Assembly (NCBI GenBank): GCA_963698995.1
Contig: CAVOTD010000053.1
Location: forward strand, 1-64,000
Direction of reading: 5' to 3'
DNA from: AP-15 sp963698995
Lineage (GTDB): Bacteria; Pseudomonadota; Alphaproteobacteria; ATCC43930; CGMCC-115725
DNA: 64,000 bases
Below the pieces are notes generated by a model. That model was given only the letters and a program-made list of their open reading frames with translations, was not told where the DNA came from and did not search any database. Shown here piece after piece: positions 26,685 to 38,231 of this stretch (position 1 is its first letter; every line of letters begins with the position of its first letter). The position numbers and the translations under genes are program-made.

Positions 26685-27056
26685 ATGCCGACGATTAACC
26701 AGCTGATCCGCCATCCGCGGCGGCCGGAAGTGGCGCGCAACAAGGTTCCAGCGATGGAAGCCTGCCCGCAAAAGCGCGGGGTGTGCACCCGCGTCTACAC
26801 GACCACGCCAAAAAAGCCCAACTCGGCTTTGCGCAAAGTGGCCCGCGTCCGCCTCACCAACGGGTTCGAGGTGACGAGCTACATTCCGGGCGAAGGCCAC
26901 AATTTGCAGGAGCACTCGGTCGTCTTGATCCGCGGGGGCCGGGTCAAGGACCTGCCAGGTGTGCGCTATCACATCATCCGTGGCACCCTTGACACCCAGG
27001 GCGTCAAGGACCGCCGCCAGCGTCGTTCGAAATACGGCGCAAAGCGCCCGAAGTAG
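26685..27056 (+). CDS. rpsL: 30S ribosomal protein S12 (uS12)
   Basis: A 123-aa decoding-centre protein and site of streptomycin-resistance mutations. It opens PTINQLIRHPRR; KKPNSALRKVARVRLTNG and GRVKDLPGVRYHIIRG are conserved, the latter holding the Asp that can be methylthiolated. ATG 26685 gives the standard length; an in-frame extension to 26619 has no counterpart in the family. First gene of rpsL-rpsG-fusA-tuf. Confidence 0.98.
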   Translation: MPTINQLIRHPRRPEVARNKVPAMEACPQKRGVCTRVYTTTPKKPNSALRKVARVRLTNGFEVTSYIPGEGHNLQEHSVVLIRGGRVKDLPGVRYHIIRGTLDTQGVKDRRQRRSKYGAKRPK

Positions 27057-27065
27057 GAGGTCGCG

Positions 27066-27536
27066 ATGTCGCGCCGCCGCGCTGCGGTCAAACGCGAGGT
27101 CTTGCCGGACGCCAAATTCGGCGACAGCGTGTTAACCAAGTTCATGAACTGCCTGATGTACGAGGGCAAGAAATCGGTCGCCGAGCGGATCGTCTACGGC
27201 GCCCTCGATCGCATCGCCAAGCGCAGCGGCCAGGACCCGATCCGCGTGTTCCACGATGCGCTCGGCAATGTGCGCCCGGCCGTCGAGGTCCGCTCGCGCC
27301 GGGTCGGTGGCGCGACCTACCAGGTGCCGGTCGAGGTGCGGACCGACCGCAGCCAGGCGTTGGCCATTCGCTGGCTGATCTCGAGTTCGCGGGGGCGCTC
27401 GGAAAACACGATGGAAGAGCGGCTTTCGGGGGAGCTCCTCGATGCCGCCAATAATCGCGGCGTCGCGGTAAAACGGCGGGAGGATACGCATCGGATGGCC
27501 GACGCGAACAAGGCGTTCTCGCACTACCGCTGGTAG
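27066..27536 (+). CDS. rpsG: 30S ribosomal protein S7 (uS7)
   Basis: A 156-aa primary assembly protein of the 30S head, at the E site and mRNA exit. It opens SRRRAAVKREVLPDAKFGD; the conserved RVGGATYQVPVEVRTDR and DANKAFSHYRW end are present. An AGGAGG lies just before the ATG, 9 bases after the rpsL stop. In many bacteria uS7 represses this operon. Confidence 0.98.
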   Translation: MSRRRAAVKREVLPDAKFGDSVLTKFMNCLMYEGKKSVAERIVYGALDRIAKRSGQDPIRVFHDALGNVRPAVEVRSRRVGGATYQVPVEVRTDRSQALAIRWLISSSRGRSENTMEERLSGELLDAANNRGVAVKRREDTHRMADANKAFSHYRW

Positions 27537-27613
27537 CCACAGGGCAGCCCTCAACCGCGATTAGCAATCCTCATTCTGGGCGCCGCTTCGGGTCGGCGCC
27601 GTCGGAGTATTTC

Positions 27614-29689
<2,076 letters not shown>

Positions 29690-29740
29690 TAATCCAGGCT
29701 CAACAACCCAGCCGGGCTGGATCGGACGGAGAAGAAGGCA

Positions 29741-30931
<1,191 letters not shown>

Positions 30932-30977
30932 CGGCGAGCAGGGCCGGGCCACGCTGTCGTAGAGATTGGAAAGCAAA

Positions 30978-31292
30978 ATGGCGATCGACAATCAGAACAT
31001 TCGCATCCGCTTGCGGGCCTACGACCACCGCGTGCTCGACCAATCGACGAGCGAGATCGTCAACACGGCGAAACGGACCGGGGCGCGGGTGCGCGGCCCG
31101 ATCCCGCTGCCGACCAAGATCGAGAAGTTCACCGTGCTGCGCTCGCCGCACATCGACAAGAAATCACGCGAGCAATTTGAGATCCGCACCCATAAGCGGG
31201 TGCTCGACATCGTCGATCCGACGCCGCAAACCGTCGATGCGCTGATGAAGCTCGATCTCGCCGCCGGGGTCGACGTCGAGATTAAGCTGTGA
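30978..31292 (+). CDS. rpsJ: 30S ribosomal protein S10 (uS10)
   Basis: A 104-aa protein of the 30S head, also the NusE partner of NusB in antitermination. It opens NIRIRLRAYDHRVLDQS and has PLPTKIEKFTVLRSPHIDKK and FEIRTHKRVLDI. ATG 30978 is the family start; GGAAAG lies just upstream. First gene of the S10 group. Confidence 0.97.
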   Translation: MAIDNQNIRIRLRAYDHRVLDQSTSEIVNTAKRTGARVRGPIPLPTKIEKFTVLRSPHIDKKSREQFEIRTHKRVLDIVDPTPQTVDALMKLDLAAGVDVEIKL

Positions 31293-31309
31293 TGATCCGA
31301 CGCGAAATG

Positions 31310-31422
31310 CCCCTCACCCCAGCCCTCTCCCCGCCGGCGGGGAGAGGGAGGGACCCCCGGCGCATCGGAGATGCGCCACCCGACAGGCGCGCGCGCGCCG
31401 AGAGAGGCGGGAGGGTGAGGGG
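31310..31422. repeat. Dispersed palindromic repeat (family A) between rpsJ and rplC
   Basis: Begins CCCCTCACCCC and ends GAGGGTGAGGGG, with inner hairpin CTCTCCCCGCC/GGCGGGGAGAG and an alternating GC stretch. Same outer ends as the copies at 5031 and 55216. Confidence 0.6.
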
Positions 31423-31466
31423 CGGCGAGCGACGGAACTCCGCCGTTCCGGCGAAAGGATGAGGCG

Positions 31467-32183
31467 ATGCGCACCGGTCTGCTCGCTCAGAAGCTCGGCA
31501 TGACCCGGATCTTCACCGAGGAGGGGAATCACATCCCGGTGACGGTGCTGAAGGTCGACAGCTGCCAGGTCGTCGCCGTGCGGACCCAAGAGACCGACGG
31601 CTACACGGCGGTTCAGCTTGGTGTCGGCACCGCCAAGACCAAGAACGTGTCAAAGCCGCAACGCGGTCATTTCGCCAAGGCCAAGGTCGAGCCAAAGGCC
31701 CGCCTCGCTGAGTTCCGCGTCTCAGAAGACGCGCTGCTCGAGGTGGGCGTCGAAATTACCGCGGCGCATTTTCTGCCGGGCCAGTATGTCGATGTCGTCG
31801 GTGTCAGCATCGGCAAGGGCTTTGCGGGCGCGATGAAGCGCCATAATTTCAGCGGGTTGCGCGCCAGTCACGGGGTCTCGGTCTCGCATCGCAGCCACGG
31901 CTCGACCGGCCAGCGCCAGTCGCCGGGCAAGACCTTCAAGAACAAAAAGATGGCCGGGCATCTCGGGGCCGAACGGGTCACAACGCAAAGTCTCGAGGTC
32001 ATCGCGGCCGACAGCGAACGCGGCGTCCTGATGATCAAGGGATCGGTGCCGGGCAGTCCGGGCGGCTTTGTGCTGGTCAAGGACGCCGTCAAGCGCAAGG
32101 CGCCAGAGGGGCTGCCCTTCCCGGCCGCCTTGCGCGAGATCCCAGCGGCGGCCGAGAGCGCAGAGGAGGCAGGCTCCCGATGA
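31467..32183 (+). CDS. rplC: 50S ribosomal protein L3 (uL3)
   Basis: A 238-aa early-assembly protein whose long loop approaches the peptidyl-transferase centre. It opens MRTGLLAQKLGMTRIF and has RASHGVSVSHRSHGSTGQRQ and KMAGHLGAERVTTQ, the tip region. A C-terminal tail of about 20 Ala/Glu-rich residues is slightly longer than usual. Overlaps rplD by 4 bases (ATGA). Confidence 0.97.
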   Translation: MRTGLLAQKLGMTRIFTEEGNHIPVTVLKVDSCQVVAVRTQETDGYTAVQLGVGTAKTKNVSKPQRGHFAKAKVEPKARLAEFRVSEDALLEVGVEITAAHFLPGQYVDVVGVSIGKGFAGAMKRHNFSGLRASHGVSVSHRSHGSTGQRQSPGKTFKNKKMAGHLGAERVTTQSLEVIAADSERGVLMIKGSVPGSPGGFVLVKDAVKRKAPEGLPFPAALREIPAAAESAEEAGSR

Positions 32184-32800
32184 AACTCCCGGTGCGCAAT
32201 CTCGACAACCAGGAGGTCGGCGACATCGAGCTCGCCGACGAGATCTTCGGACTTCCGATCCGCCGCGACATCCTCGCCCGTGTCGTCAATTGGCAGCTGG
32301 CGAAGCGCCGCGCCGGCACCCACAAGACAAAGGGGATCAGCGAGATTCAGGGAACGACCAAGAAGCCCTACAAGCAGAAGGGCACCGGCCGCGCCCGCCA
32401 GGGCAGTCTGCGCTCGCCACAGTTTCGCGGCGGCGCGAGGATCTTCGGGCCGGTGGTCCGCAGTCACGAATTTTCGCTGCAAAAGAAGGTTCGCCGGCTC
32501 GGTCTCAAAACGGCCCTGTCGGCCAAGCAGGGCGAAGGCAAGCTGGTCGTGATCGACGCCGCGCGTGTTGCCGAAGTCAAAACCAAGGCGCTGCGGGCGC
32601 GGTTCGACACGCTCGGCTGGGGTTCGGTGCTGATCATCGACGGACCGGCTGTCGACGAGGGGTTCGCGCGCGCCGCCCGCAACCTTCCGAAGGTCGATGT
32701 GCTGCCGCAGCAGGGCGCCAATGTCTACGACATCCTGCGCCGCGACACGCTCGTTCTGACCCGCGCGGCGGTACAGCACCTCGAGGCTCGCCTCAAATGA
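32180..32800 (+). CDS. rplD: 50S ribosomal protein L4 (uL4)
   Basis: A 206-aa protein lining the peptide exit tunnel. The long loop carries RAGTHKTKGISEIQGTTKKP and KQKGTGRARQGSLRSPQFRG. In gamma-proteobacteria L4 represses the S10 operon; whether it does so here is unknown. Start and stop overlap rplC and rplW by ATGA on both sides, showing tight translational coupling. Confidence 0.97.
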   Translation: MKLPVRNLDNQEVGDIELADEIFGLPIRRDILARVVNWQLAKRRAGTHKTKGISEIQGTTKKPYKQKGTGRARQGSLRSPQFRGGARIFGPVVRSHEFSLQKKVRRLGLKTALSAKQGEGKLVVIDAARVAEVKTKALRARFDTLGWGSVLIIDGPAVDEGFARAARNLPKVDVLPQQGANVYDILRRDTLVLTRAAVQHLEARLK

Positions 32801-33129
32801 GCCGCTTTCGCGTCATCCCGCGCGTCGCGACCAAGCTTACGCGCCAGCAGATGTACGACATCATCCGCGGCCCGGTAATCACCGAGAAGGCGACGATCGT
32901 ATCGGAGCACAACCAGGTGATCTTTCGCGTGCCGCTGACCGCCACCAAGCGTGAGGTCAAAGCGGCGGTCGAGGGGCTGTTCGAGGTCAACGTCACCGCG
33001 GTCAACACGATCCGGGTCATGGGCAAGCTGAAACGTGTTCGCGGCCGTCCCGGCCGGCGCTCGGACTATAAGAAGGCGGTCGTGACGCTGCGAGAGGGCC
33101 AGCGGATCGACGTGACGACCGGCATATGA
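32797..33129 (+). CDS. rplW: 50S ribosomal protein L23 (uL23)
   Basis: A 110-aa protein at the tunnel exit, the docking site for trigger factor and SRP. The core DIIRGPVITEKATIVSEHNQ, VKAAVEGLFEVNVTAVNTI and KLKRVRGRPGRRSDYKKA is clear. The N-terminus is about 15 residues longer than the usual start at MYDIIRGP; ATG 32797, overlapping the rplD stop, is chosen, and an internal ATG at about 32851 is the alternative. Confidence 0.95.
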   Translation: MSRFRVIPRVATKLTRQQMYDIIRGPVITEKATIVSEHNQVIFRVPLTATKREVKAAVEGLFEVNVTAVNTIRVMGKLKRVRGRPGRRSDYKKAVVTLREGQRIDVTTGI

Positions 33130-33148
33130 AGTACGGGGATCTGAGCCG

Positions 33149-33980
33149 ATGGCACTGAAGACATTTAATCCGACGACGCCGTCGCGTCGGCAGCTGGTCA
33201 TCGTCGATCGCAGCGAGCTGTGGAAGGGAAAGCCGGTCAAATCCTTGACCGAGGGCCTGCGCGGCAAGGGCGGGCGCAACAACACCGGCCGCACCACGAT
33301 GCGCTGGCGCGGCGGCGGCAACAAGAAGCGCTACCGGATCGTCGATTTCAAGCGCGCCAAGGTCGATATGCCGGCGACGGTCGAGCGTCTCGAATACGAT
33401 CCCAACCGCACCGCGTTTATCGCGCTGATCCGCTACCAGGATGGCGAGCTCGCCTATATCCTCGCGCCGCAGCGGCTGCGGGCCGGCGATATGGTCGTCT
33501 CGGGCGAAAGAGTTCGACGTCAAGCCCGGCAATACGATGCCGATGCGCAGCATGCCGGTCGGCACGATCATCCATAATGTCGAGATGAAACCCGGCAAGG
33601 GCGGCCAGATTGCCAGGTCGGCCGGCACCTACGCTCAGCTCGTCGGCCGGGACCAGGGCTACGCGTTATTGCGCCTCTCCTCGGGCGAGCTGCGCATGGT
33701 GCGGGCCGAATGCCGGGCGACAATCGGCGCGGTGTCGAACCCGGATCAGCAGAATATCGTGATCGGCAAGGCCGGGCGAAACCGATGGCTCGGCCGCCGG
33801 CCGTCGGTGCGCGGCGTGGCGATGAACCCGATCGATCACCCGCATGGCGGCGGCGAGGGCCGCACTTCGGGCGGCCGCCACCCGGTTACCCCGTGGGGCA
33901 AGCCGACCAAGGGCAAAAAGACGCGGCACAACAAGGCGACGGACCGGCTGATCGTCCGCCGTCGTCATCAAACCCGCTAG
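33149..33980 (+). CDS. rplB: 50S ribosomal protein L2 (uL2), 1-bp frameshift
   Basis: About 276 aa once corrected, needed for peptidyl transfer and subunit joining. The first frame has ALKTFNPTTPSRRQLVIVD and GGRNNTGRTTMRWRGGGNKK. An AAA at 33507-33509, where AA is expected, shifts the frame after AGDMVVSG. The second part resumes EFDVKPGNTMPM and includes the catalytic-site stretch GVAMNPIDHPHGGGEGR with the conserved His. Essential and single-copy, so probably a sequence error. Confidence 0.96.
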
Positions 33981-34019
33981 CTCGGGTGATAATATTGACC
34001 GGCAGAGCGGACCACCCTC

Positions 34020-34081
34020 GTCACACCGGCGAAAGCCGGTCTCCATGTGAGGCATGGATCCCGGCCTTCGCCGGGATGACA
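34020..34081. repeat. Dispersed palindromic repeat (family B) between rplB and rpsS
   Basis: GTCACACCGGCGAAAGCCGG, a short joint, then GGATCCCGGCCTTCGCCGGG ATGACA: two back-to-back hairpins in a REP-like layout. It sits where a few bases of spacer would be usual. Confidence 0.65.
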
Positions 34082-34128
34082 GAGAATGTGTCGCAAGCTC
34101 GCCTTCTCTTCCGGAGGGAGAATTAAGC

Positions 34129-34407
34129 TTGGCACGCTCGGTTTGGAAGGGGCCGTTTGTCGACGGTTATCTCCTCAAGAAGGCGGAGGAGGCGCGCGGG
34201 TCCGGGCGCAACCAGGTGATCAGAACGTGGTCGCGCCGGTCGACGATTTTTCCGCAATTTGTCGGCCTCACCTTCGGGGTCCATAACGGTCATAAATTCA
34301 TTCCGGTGCTGGTGACCGAGAACATGATCGGCCACAAGCTCGGCGAATTCGCGCCAACCCGGACGTTCTACGGCCACGCCGGCGACAAGCGGGCGAGAAG
34401 GAGCTGA
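34129..34407 (+). CDS. rpsS: 30S ribosomal protein S19 (uS19)
   Basis: A 92-aa 30S head protein. The family start ARSVWKGPFVDGYLLKK fits a TTG codon at 34129, with a strong GGAGGGAG 8 bases before it; no ATG is available at this place. Conserved IRTWSRRSTIFPQFVGLTF and HNGHKFIPVLVTENMIGHKL follow. The rare UUG start may tune output of this one cistron. Confidence 0.96.
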   Translation: MARSVWKGPFVDGYLLKKAEEARGSGRNQVIRTWSRRSTIFPQFVGLTFGVHNGHKFIPVLVTENMIGHKLGEFAPTRTFYGHAGDKRARRS

Positions 34408-34408
34408 T

Positions 34409-34792
34409 ATGGGTAAGCCCGCCGCCCAACGCCGGTTCGCCGAAACCGAGGCTGCGGCCTCGATGCGAGGCCTGCGCACCAGCCCGCGCAAGCTCAACCT
34501 CGTCGCCAAGGCGATCCGTGGCAAGACGGCCTCCTCGGCGTTGGCGGAGCTGACCTTTTCCCGGCGCCGCATTGCGCGCGATGTGAAAAAAGTGCTGCAG
34601 GCGGCGATCGCCAATGCCGAAAACAACCACCAGCTCGATGTCGATCGCCTGTTTGTCAAGGAGGCTAGCGTCGGCCGGGCTTTTGTTCTGAAACGATTTC
34701 ACACCCGCGGCCGGGGACGTTCGGCTCGGGTCGAAAAAATGTTTGCGCATCTAACGGTGGTCGTCCGCGAGAGCGCCGAGGAGACTGAATAA
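34409..34792 (+). CDS. rplV: 50S ribosomal protein L22 (uL22)
   Basis: A 127-aa protein with a hairpin reaching into the exit tunnel, a site of macrolide-resistance mutations. RGLRTSPRKLNLVAKAIRGK and RGRGRSARVEKMFAHLTVVV are typical; GRGR marks the tunnel tip. One base separates it from rpsS and its stop overlaps the rpsC ATG. Confidence 0.97.
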   Translation: MGKPAAQRRFAETEAAASMRGLRTSPRKLNLVAKAIRGKTASSALAELTFSRRRIARDVKKVLQAAIANAENNHQLDVDRLFVKEASVGRAFVLKRFHTRGRGRSARVEKMFAHLTVVVRESAEETE

Positions 34793-35499
34793 TGGGTCAG
34801 AAGGTCAATCCGATCGGGCTGCGGCTCGGCATCAACCGCACCTGGGATTCGCGGTGGTTTGCGCGCAAGGAGTACGGCAACCTTTTGCTCGATGACCTTG
34901 GTCTGCGCAGGTTCCTGCAGCGGCGGTTGAGCCAGGCGGGCCTGTCGCGGGTCGTCATTGAGCGTGCCGCCAAGCGAACCAGGATCACCTTGCATTCGGC
35001 GCGGCCCGGGGTGGTCATCGGCAAGAAGGGCGCCGACATCGAGAAATTGCGCACCGACATCGCCAAGATCACCAACAGCGAGGTCAGCCTGAACATCGTC
35101 GAGATCCGCAAGCCGGAGATCGAGGCGAAGCTGATCGCCGACGGCATTGCGCAGCAGCTCGAGCGGCGCGTCGCCTTCCGCAGGGCGATGAAACGGGCCG
35201 TGCAATCGGCGATGCGGCTCGGCGCGCAAGGGATTCGAATCAACTGCTCGGGGCGCTTAGGCGGCGCCGAGATCGCCCGCATGGAATGGTACCGCGAAGG
35301 CCGGGTGCCGCTGCATACGCTGCGCGCCGATGTCGATTTTGGCTACGGCACCGCAAAGACCACCTACGGGGTGTGCGGCGTCAAAGTCTGGGTGTTCAAG
35401 GGTGAGATCCTCGCCCACGATCCGATGGCGCAGGACAAGCGGCTGAACGAGGGGCAGCCGGCGAGCCACGAGCGCGGCCGGCGCGAAGCGCTCGGGTGA
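34792..35499 (+). CDS. rpsC: 30S ribosomal protein S3 (uS3)
   Basis: A 235-aa protein at the mRNA entry site, part of the ribosomal helicase. It opens GQKVNPIGLRLGINRTWDS; the KH domain has RPGVVIGKKGADIEKLR; the C-terminal domain has RADVDFGYGTAKTTYGVCGV. It starts within the rplV stop codon (TAATG). Confidence 0.98.
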   Translation: MGQKVNPIGLRLGINRTWDSRWFARKEYGNLLLDDLGLRRFLQRRLSQAGLSRVVIERAAKRTRITLHSARPGVVIGKKGADIEKLRTDIAKITNSEVSLNIVEIRKPEIEAKLIADGIAQQLERRVAFRRAMKRAVQSAMRLGAQGIRINCSGRLGGAEIARMEWYREGRVPLHTLRADVDFGYGTAKTTYGVCGVKVWVFKGEILAHDPMAQDKRLNEGQPASHERGRREALG

Positions 35500-35505
35500 T
35501 CGGTT

Positions 35506-35928
35506 ATGCTGGCCCCGAAACGAAGCAAATACCGCAAGGCGCATAAAGGGCGCGTCCATGGTCTCGCCAAGGGCGGAACGACCTTGAACTTTGGCGCCTA
35601 TGGTCTGAAGGCGTCTGACCCGGGGCGGATCACTGCGCGCCAAATCGAGGCGGCGCGGCGCGCGATCACGCGTCACATACGCCGTGCCGGGCGGGTTTGG
35701 ATCCGGATATTTCCCGATGTCCCGGTGTCGCATAAGCCGGCCGAAGTTCGCATGGGCAGCGGCAAGGGTTCGCCGGAATTCTGGATCTGCCGGGTCAAGC
35801 CCGGCCGCATCATGTTCGAGCTCGACGGCGTGGCGGCCGACATCGCACGCGAGGCGTTTGAGCTCGCCGCCGCCAAATTGCCGATTGCGACGCGCTTTGT
35901 CGCCCGCGAAGGCGAGGGGACCGTCTGA
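35506..35928 (+). CDS. rplP: 50S ribosomal protein L16 (uL16)
   Basis: A 140-aa protein near the A-site tRNA elbow. It opens MLAPKRSKYRKAHKGR and has LNFGAYGLKASDPGRITARQ and RMGSGKGSPEFWI-like text (MGSGKGSPEFWICRVKPGR). It starts 6 bases after the rpsC stop and overlaps rpmC by one base. Confidence 0.98.
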   Translation: MLAPKRSKYRKAHKGRVHGLAKGGTTLNFGAYGLKASDPGRITARQIEAARRAITRHIRRAGRVWIRIFPDVPVSHKPAEVRMGSGKGSPEFWICRVKPGRIMFELDGVAADIAREAFELAAAKLPIATRFVAREGEGTV

Positions 35929-36137
35929 TGAAGGCGGCCGATACAAGGGCGCGGACCGATGACGAGCTGAGCGGCGATCTCGACACGCTAGGCAAAGAGA
36001 TCTTCAATTTGCGCTTCCAGCGGGCGAACGGCCAATTGGAGAACACTGCCCGGGTGCGTCAGGTGCGGCGCGATATCGCGCGCATCAAGACGATCCTCGG
36101 CGAGCGGCGCCGCGCGGCCCCGCAAGGAAAAACCTGA
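35928..36137 (+). CDS. rpmC: 50S ribosomal protein L29 (uL29)
   Basis: A 69-aa helical hairpin at the tunnel exit. DELSGDLDTLGKEIFNLRFQ and the basic second helix VRQVRRDIARIKTILGERR are diagnostic. It overlaps rplP and rpsQ by one base each, showing tight coupling. Confidence 0.95.
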   Translation: MKAADTRARTDDELSGDLDTLGKEIFNLRFQRANGQLENTARVRQVRRDIARIKTILGERRRAAPQGKT

Positions 36138-36514
36138 TGTCGAAACGCGTCCTCCAGGGTGTCGTCGTCAGCGATGCCTGCGACAAGACGGTAATCGTGC
36201 GGGTCGAGCGCCGGGTGATGCACCCCGTCTACAAGAAGTTCGTCACCCACTCGAAGAAATACGCGGCGCACGACGAGAACAACAGCTACCGTGCCGGCGA
36301 CGTCGTGCGGATCGAGGAAAGCCGACCGATCTCCAAACGCAAATGCTGGATCGTGCTCGGCGGTCCCACGGATGCCGCACCGGGCCGCCGCTCGCCCCGG
36401 GCGGCTGCGGTGAATATTCCGGTCGAGGCCGATTCGCCGGCTCCCGAGCCGCAGGATCCTGGACCGCCCCACGGCGACCCCGAAACTGTCGAGCCGGCCG
36501 GAGGTGCGGCATGA
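36137..36514 (+). CDS. rpsQ: 30S ribosomal protein S17 (uS17) with unusual C-terminal extension
   Basis: A 125-aa protein; the usual bacterial length is about 75-90. The OB-fold core is standard: KRVLQGVVVSDACDKTVIVR, the HPVYKKFVTHSKKYAAHDEN block, and ESRPISKRKCWIVL. After WIVL about 45 extra residues follow, rich in Pro, Ala, Glu and Asp, predicted disordered and acidic. The other frames give nothing S17-like there, so a frameshift does not explain it. The extension overlaps the rplN start by 4 bases (ATGA). Confidence 0.93.
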   Translation: MSKRVLQGVVVSDACDKTVIVRVERRVMHPVYKKFVTHSKKYAAHDENNSYRAGDVVRIEESRPISKRKCWIVLGGPTDAAPGRRSPRAAAVNIPVEADSPAPEPQDPGPPHGDPETVEPAGGAA

Positions 36515-36879
36515 TCCAGATGCAGACCAACCTCGACGTCGCCGACAATTCCGGCGCGCGCCGAGTGCAATGCATCAAGGTGCTGGGCGGTTCGAAGCGC
36601 AAGACCGCCACGGTCGGCGACGTGATTATCGTGTCGGTCAAAGAGGCGATCCCGCGCGGCCGGGTCAAGAAAGGCGATGTGCACCGCGCCGTCATCGTGC
36701 GCACGGCAAAAGAGATACGCCGGACCGACGGCAGCGCCATCCGCTTCGACCGCAACGCGGCGGTGCTGATCACCAACCAAGGCGAGCCGATTGGCACCCG
36801 CATCTTTGGCCCGGTGACCCGCGAGTTGCGGGCGCGCCGGTTCATGAAGATCGTGTCGTTGGCCCCAGAGGTCCTATGA
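36511..36879 (+). CDS. rplN: 50S ribosomal protein L14 (uL14)
   Basis: A 122-aa interface protein that forms a bridge with the small subunit and binds the silencing factor RsfS. It opens MIQMQTNLDVADNSGARRVQ and has GDVIIVSVKEAIPRGRVKKG and NQGEPIGTRIFGPVTRELR. Standard length. Start overlaps the extended rpsQ end. Confidence 0.98.
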   Translation: MIQMQTNLDVADNSGARRVQCIKVLGGSKRKTATVGDVIIVSVKEAIPRGRVKKGDVHRAVIVRTAKEIRRTDGSAIRFDRNAAVLITNQGEPIGTRIFGPVTRELRARRFMKIVSLAPEVL

Positions 36880-36903
36880 GATCAGCCATCCGCCACGATC
36901 AAT

Positions 36904-36987
36904 TCGTCATTCCCGCGAAAGCGGGAATCCAGCGGCGGCAACTCTGTGCCCGGTATCCCTGGACCCCCGCTTCCGCGGGGGCGACGG
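36904..36987. repeat. Dispersed palindromic repeat (family B) between rplN and rplX
   Basis: CGTCATTCCCGCGAAAGCGG hairpin, a joint of about 30 bases, then GGACCCCCGCTTCCGCGGGG GCGACGG. This is the clearest copy of the family: two convergent palindromes in a BIME-like pair. Confidence 0.7.
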
Positions 36988-37003
36988 CGATTGGAGCGGG
37001 AAG

Positions 37004-37324
37004 ATGCCGAAGCTGAAGATCAAGAAGGGCGACAACGTCGTTGTCATCGCCGGTCGCGACAAAGGCAAAACCGGCGAGGTTTTGCGCGTGTTGCCGGCCG
37101 AGTCGCGCCTCATCGTTCAGGGTGTTCATGTGGCCAAGCGGCATACCCGGCCGCGCATGGGCGAGCCCGGCGGCATTGTCGAGAAGGAGCTGACGATTCA
37201 CATCTCCAATGTCGCCCATCTCGATCCGCAGTCACGCAAACCGACGCGCATCGGCTACAAGTTTCTCGCCGATGGGCGCAAGGTCCGTTTCGCCCGCCGC
37301 TCCGGCGAAGTCATAGATAGGTGA
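37004..37324 (+). CDS. rplX: 50S ribosomal protein L24 (uL24)
   Basis: A 106-aa assembly initiator. The KOW motif is KIKKGDNVVVIAGRDKGKTG; the segment VKRHTRPRMGEPGGI-like text (HVAKRHTRPRMGEPGGIVEK) and IGYKFLADGRKVRFARRSGE follow. AGCGGGAAG just before the ATG serves as ribosome binding site despite the repeat upstream. Confidence 0.97.
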   Translation: MPKLKIKKGDNVVVIAGRDKGKTGEVLRVLPAESRLIVQGVHVAKRHTRPRMGEPGGIVEKELTIHISNVAHLDPQSRKPTRIGYKFLADGRKVRFARRSGEVIDR

Positions 37325-37328
37325 GGCA

Positions 37329-37874
37329 ATGAGCAAAACTCGCCTGCGCGAACTCTATGAAACGACGATCCGCCCTTCGCTAATGCAGGAGTTTGACTAT
37401 AAGAATCCGATGCAGGTTCCGCGTCTTGAAAAGATCGTGGTCAATATCGGGGTCGGCGAGGCGGTGCAGGACAGCAAGAAAGTCGAGGCCGCAGCCAGCG
37501 ACCTGACCGCAATCACCGGTCAGCATCCGGTCATCAACAAGGCCAAGCGGTCGATCGCCACCTTCAAGCTGCGTCAAGGCATGCCGATCGGCTGCAAAGT
37601 GACGCTGCGCCGCGAGCGCATGTACGAGTTTCTCGACCGTCTGATCACGGTGGCCCTGCCGCGGGTCCGCGATTTTCGCGGCGTATCCGGCCGGAGCTTC
37701 GACGGGCGCGGCAATTTCGCGCTCGGGCTCAAGGAGCAGCTCGTGTTCCCCGAGATCGACTACGACCGCGTCGATGCGACGCGCGGCATGGACGTTGTGG
37801 TCGTCACCACGGCAAAGACCGATGCGGAGGCCAAAGCGCTCCTCAAAGGTTTTGACATGCCGTTCGCCAATTGA
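37329..37874 (+). CDS. rplE: 50S ribosomal protein L5 (uL5)
   Basis: A 181-aa protein of the central protuberance that binds 5S rRNA and contacts P-site tRNA. MQVPRLEKIVVNIGVGEAVQ, ITGQHPVINKAKRSIATFKL and RDFRGVSGRSFDGRGNFALG are typical. It starts 4 bases after rplX. Confidence 0.98.
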   Translation: MSKTRLRELYETTIRPSLMQEFDYKNPMQVPRLEKIVVNIGVGEAVQDSKKVEAAASDLTAITGQHPVINKAKRSIATFKLRQGMPIGCKVTLRRERMYEFLDRLITVALPRVRDFRGVSGRSFDGRGNFALGLKEQLVFPEIDYDRVDATRGMDVVVVTTAKTDAEAKALLKGFDMPFAN

Positions 37875-37910
37875 CGGTCGGGCTATTGCTTCGTTCGGGA
37901 GTTTAGGTAA

Positions 37911-38217
37911 GTGGCAAAAAAGAGCGCAACCGAGAAGAACGCCAGGCGGGCAAGGCTCGTCAAGAGCACTGCCGGGCGGCGGGCCAGGCTGAAGGCGATC
38001 GCGATCGATCGGACGGCGCCGCCCGAGGAACGGTTTTCGGCGCAGCTGAAGCTCGCCGAGTTGCCACGCAACGGTTCCGAGACCCGGGTCCGACACCGCT
38101 GCTCGCTGACCGGCCGGCCCGCGCGGCTATTACCGCAAATTCAGGCTGTCGCGGATCGCGCTGCGCGAGCTCGCCTCGGCCGGGCAAATCCCCGGCATGG
38201 TCAAGTCGAGCTGGTAG
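37911..38217 (+). CDS. rpsN: 30S ribosomal protein S14 (uS14), 1-bp frameshift
   Basis: A 101-aa protein once corrected, of the zinc-free long type usual in alphaproteobacteria. GTG start; the first frame reads AKKSATEKNARRARLVKS through RHRCSLTGRP. A CCC at 38118-38120, where CC is expected, shifts it; the next frame gives RGYYRKFRLSRIALRELAS and ends GMVKSSW at 38217. Uncorrected, the frame reads into rpsH and would give a false fusion. Confidence 0.95.
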
Positions 38218-38231
38218 AAGGGGGCGCTGGC

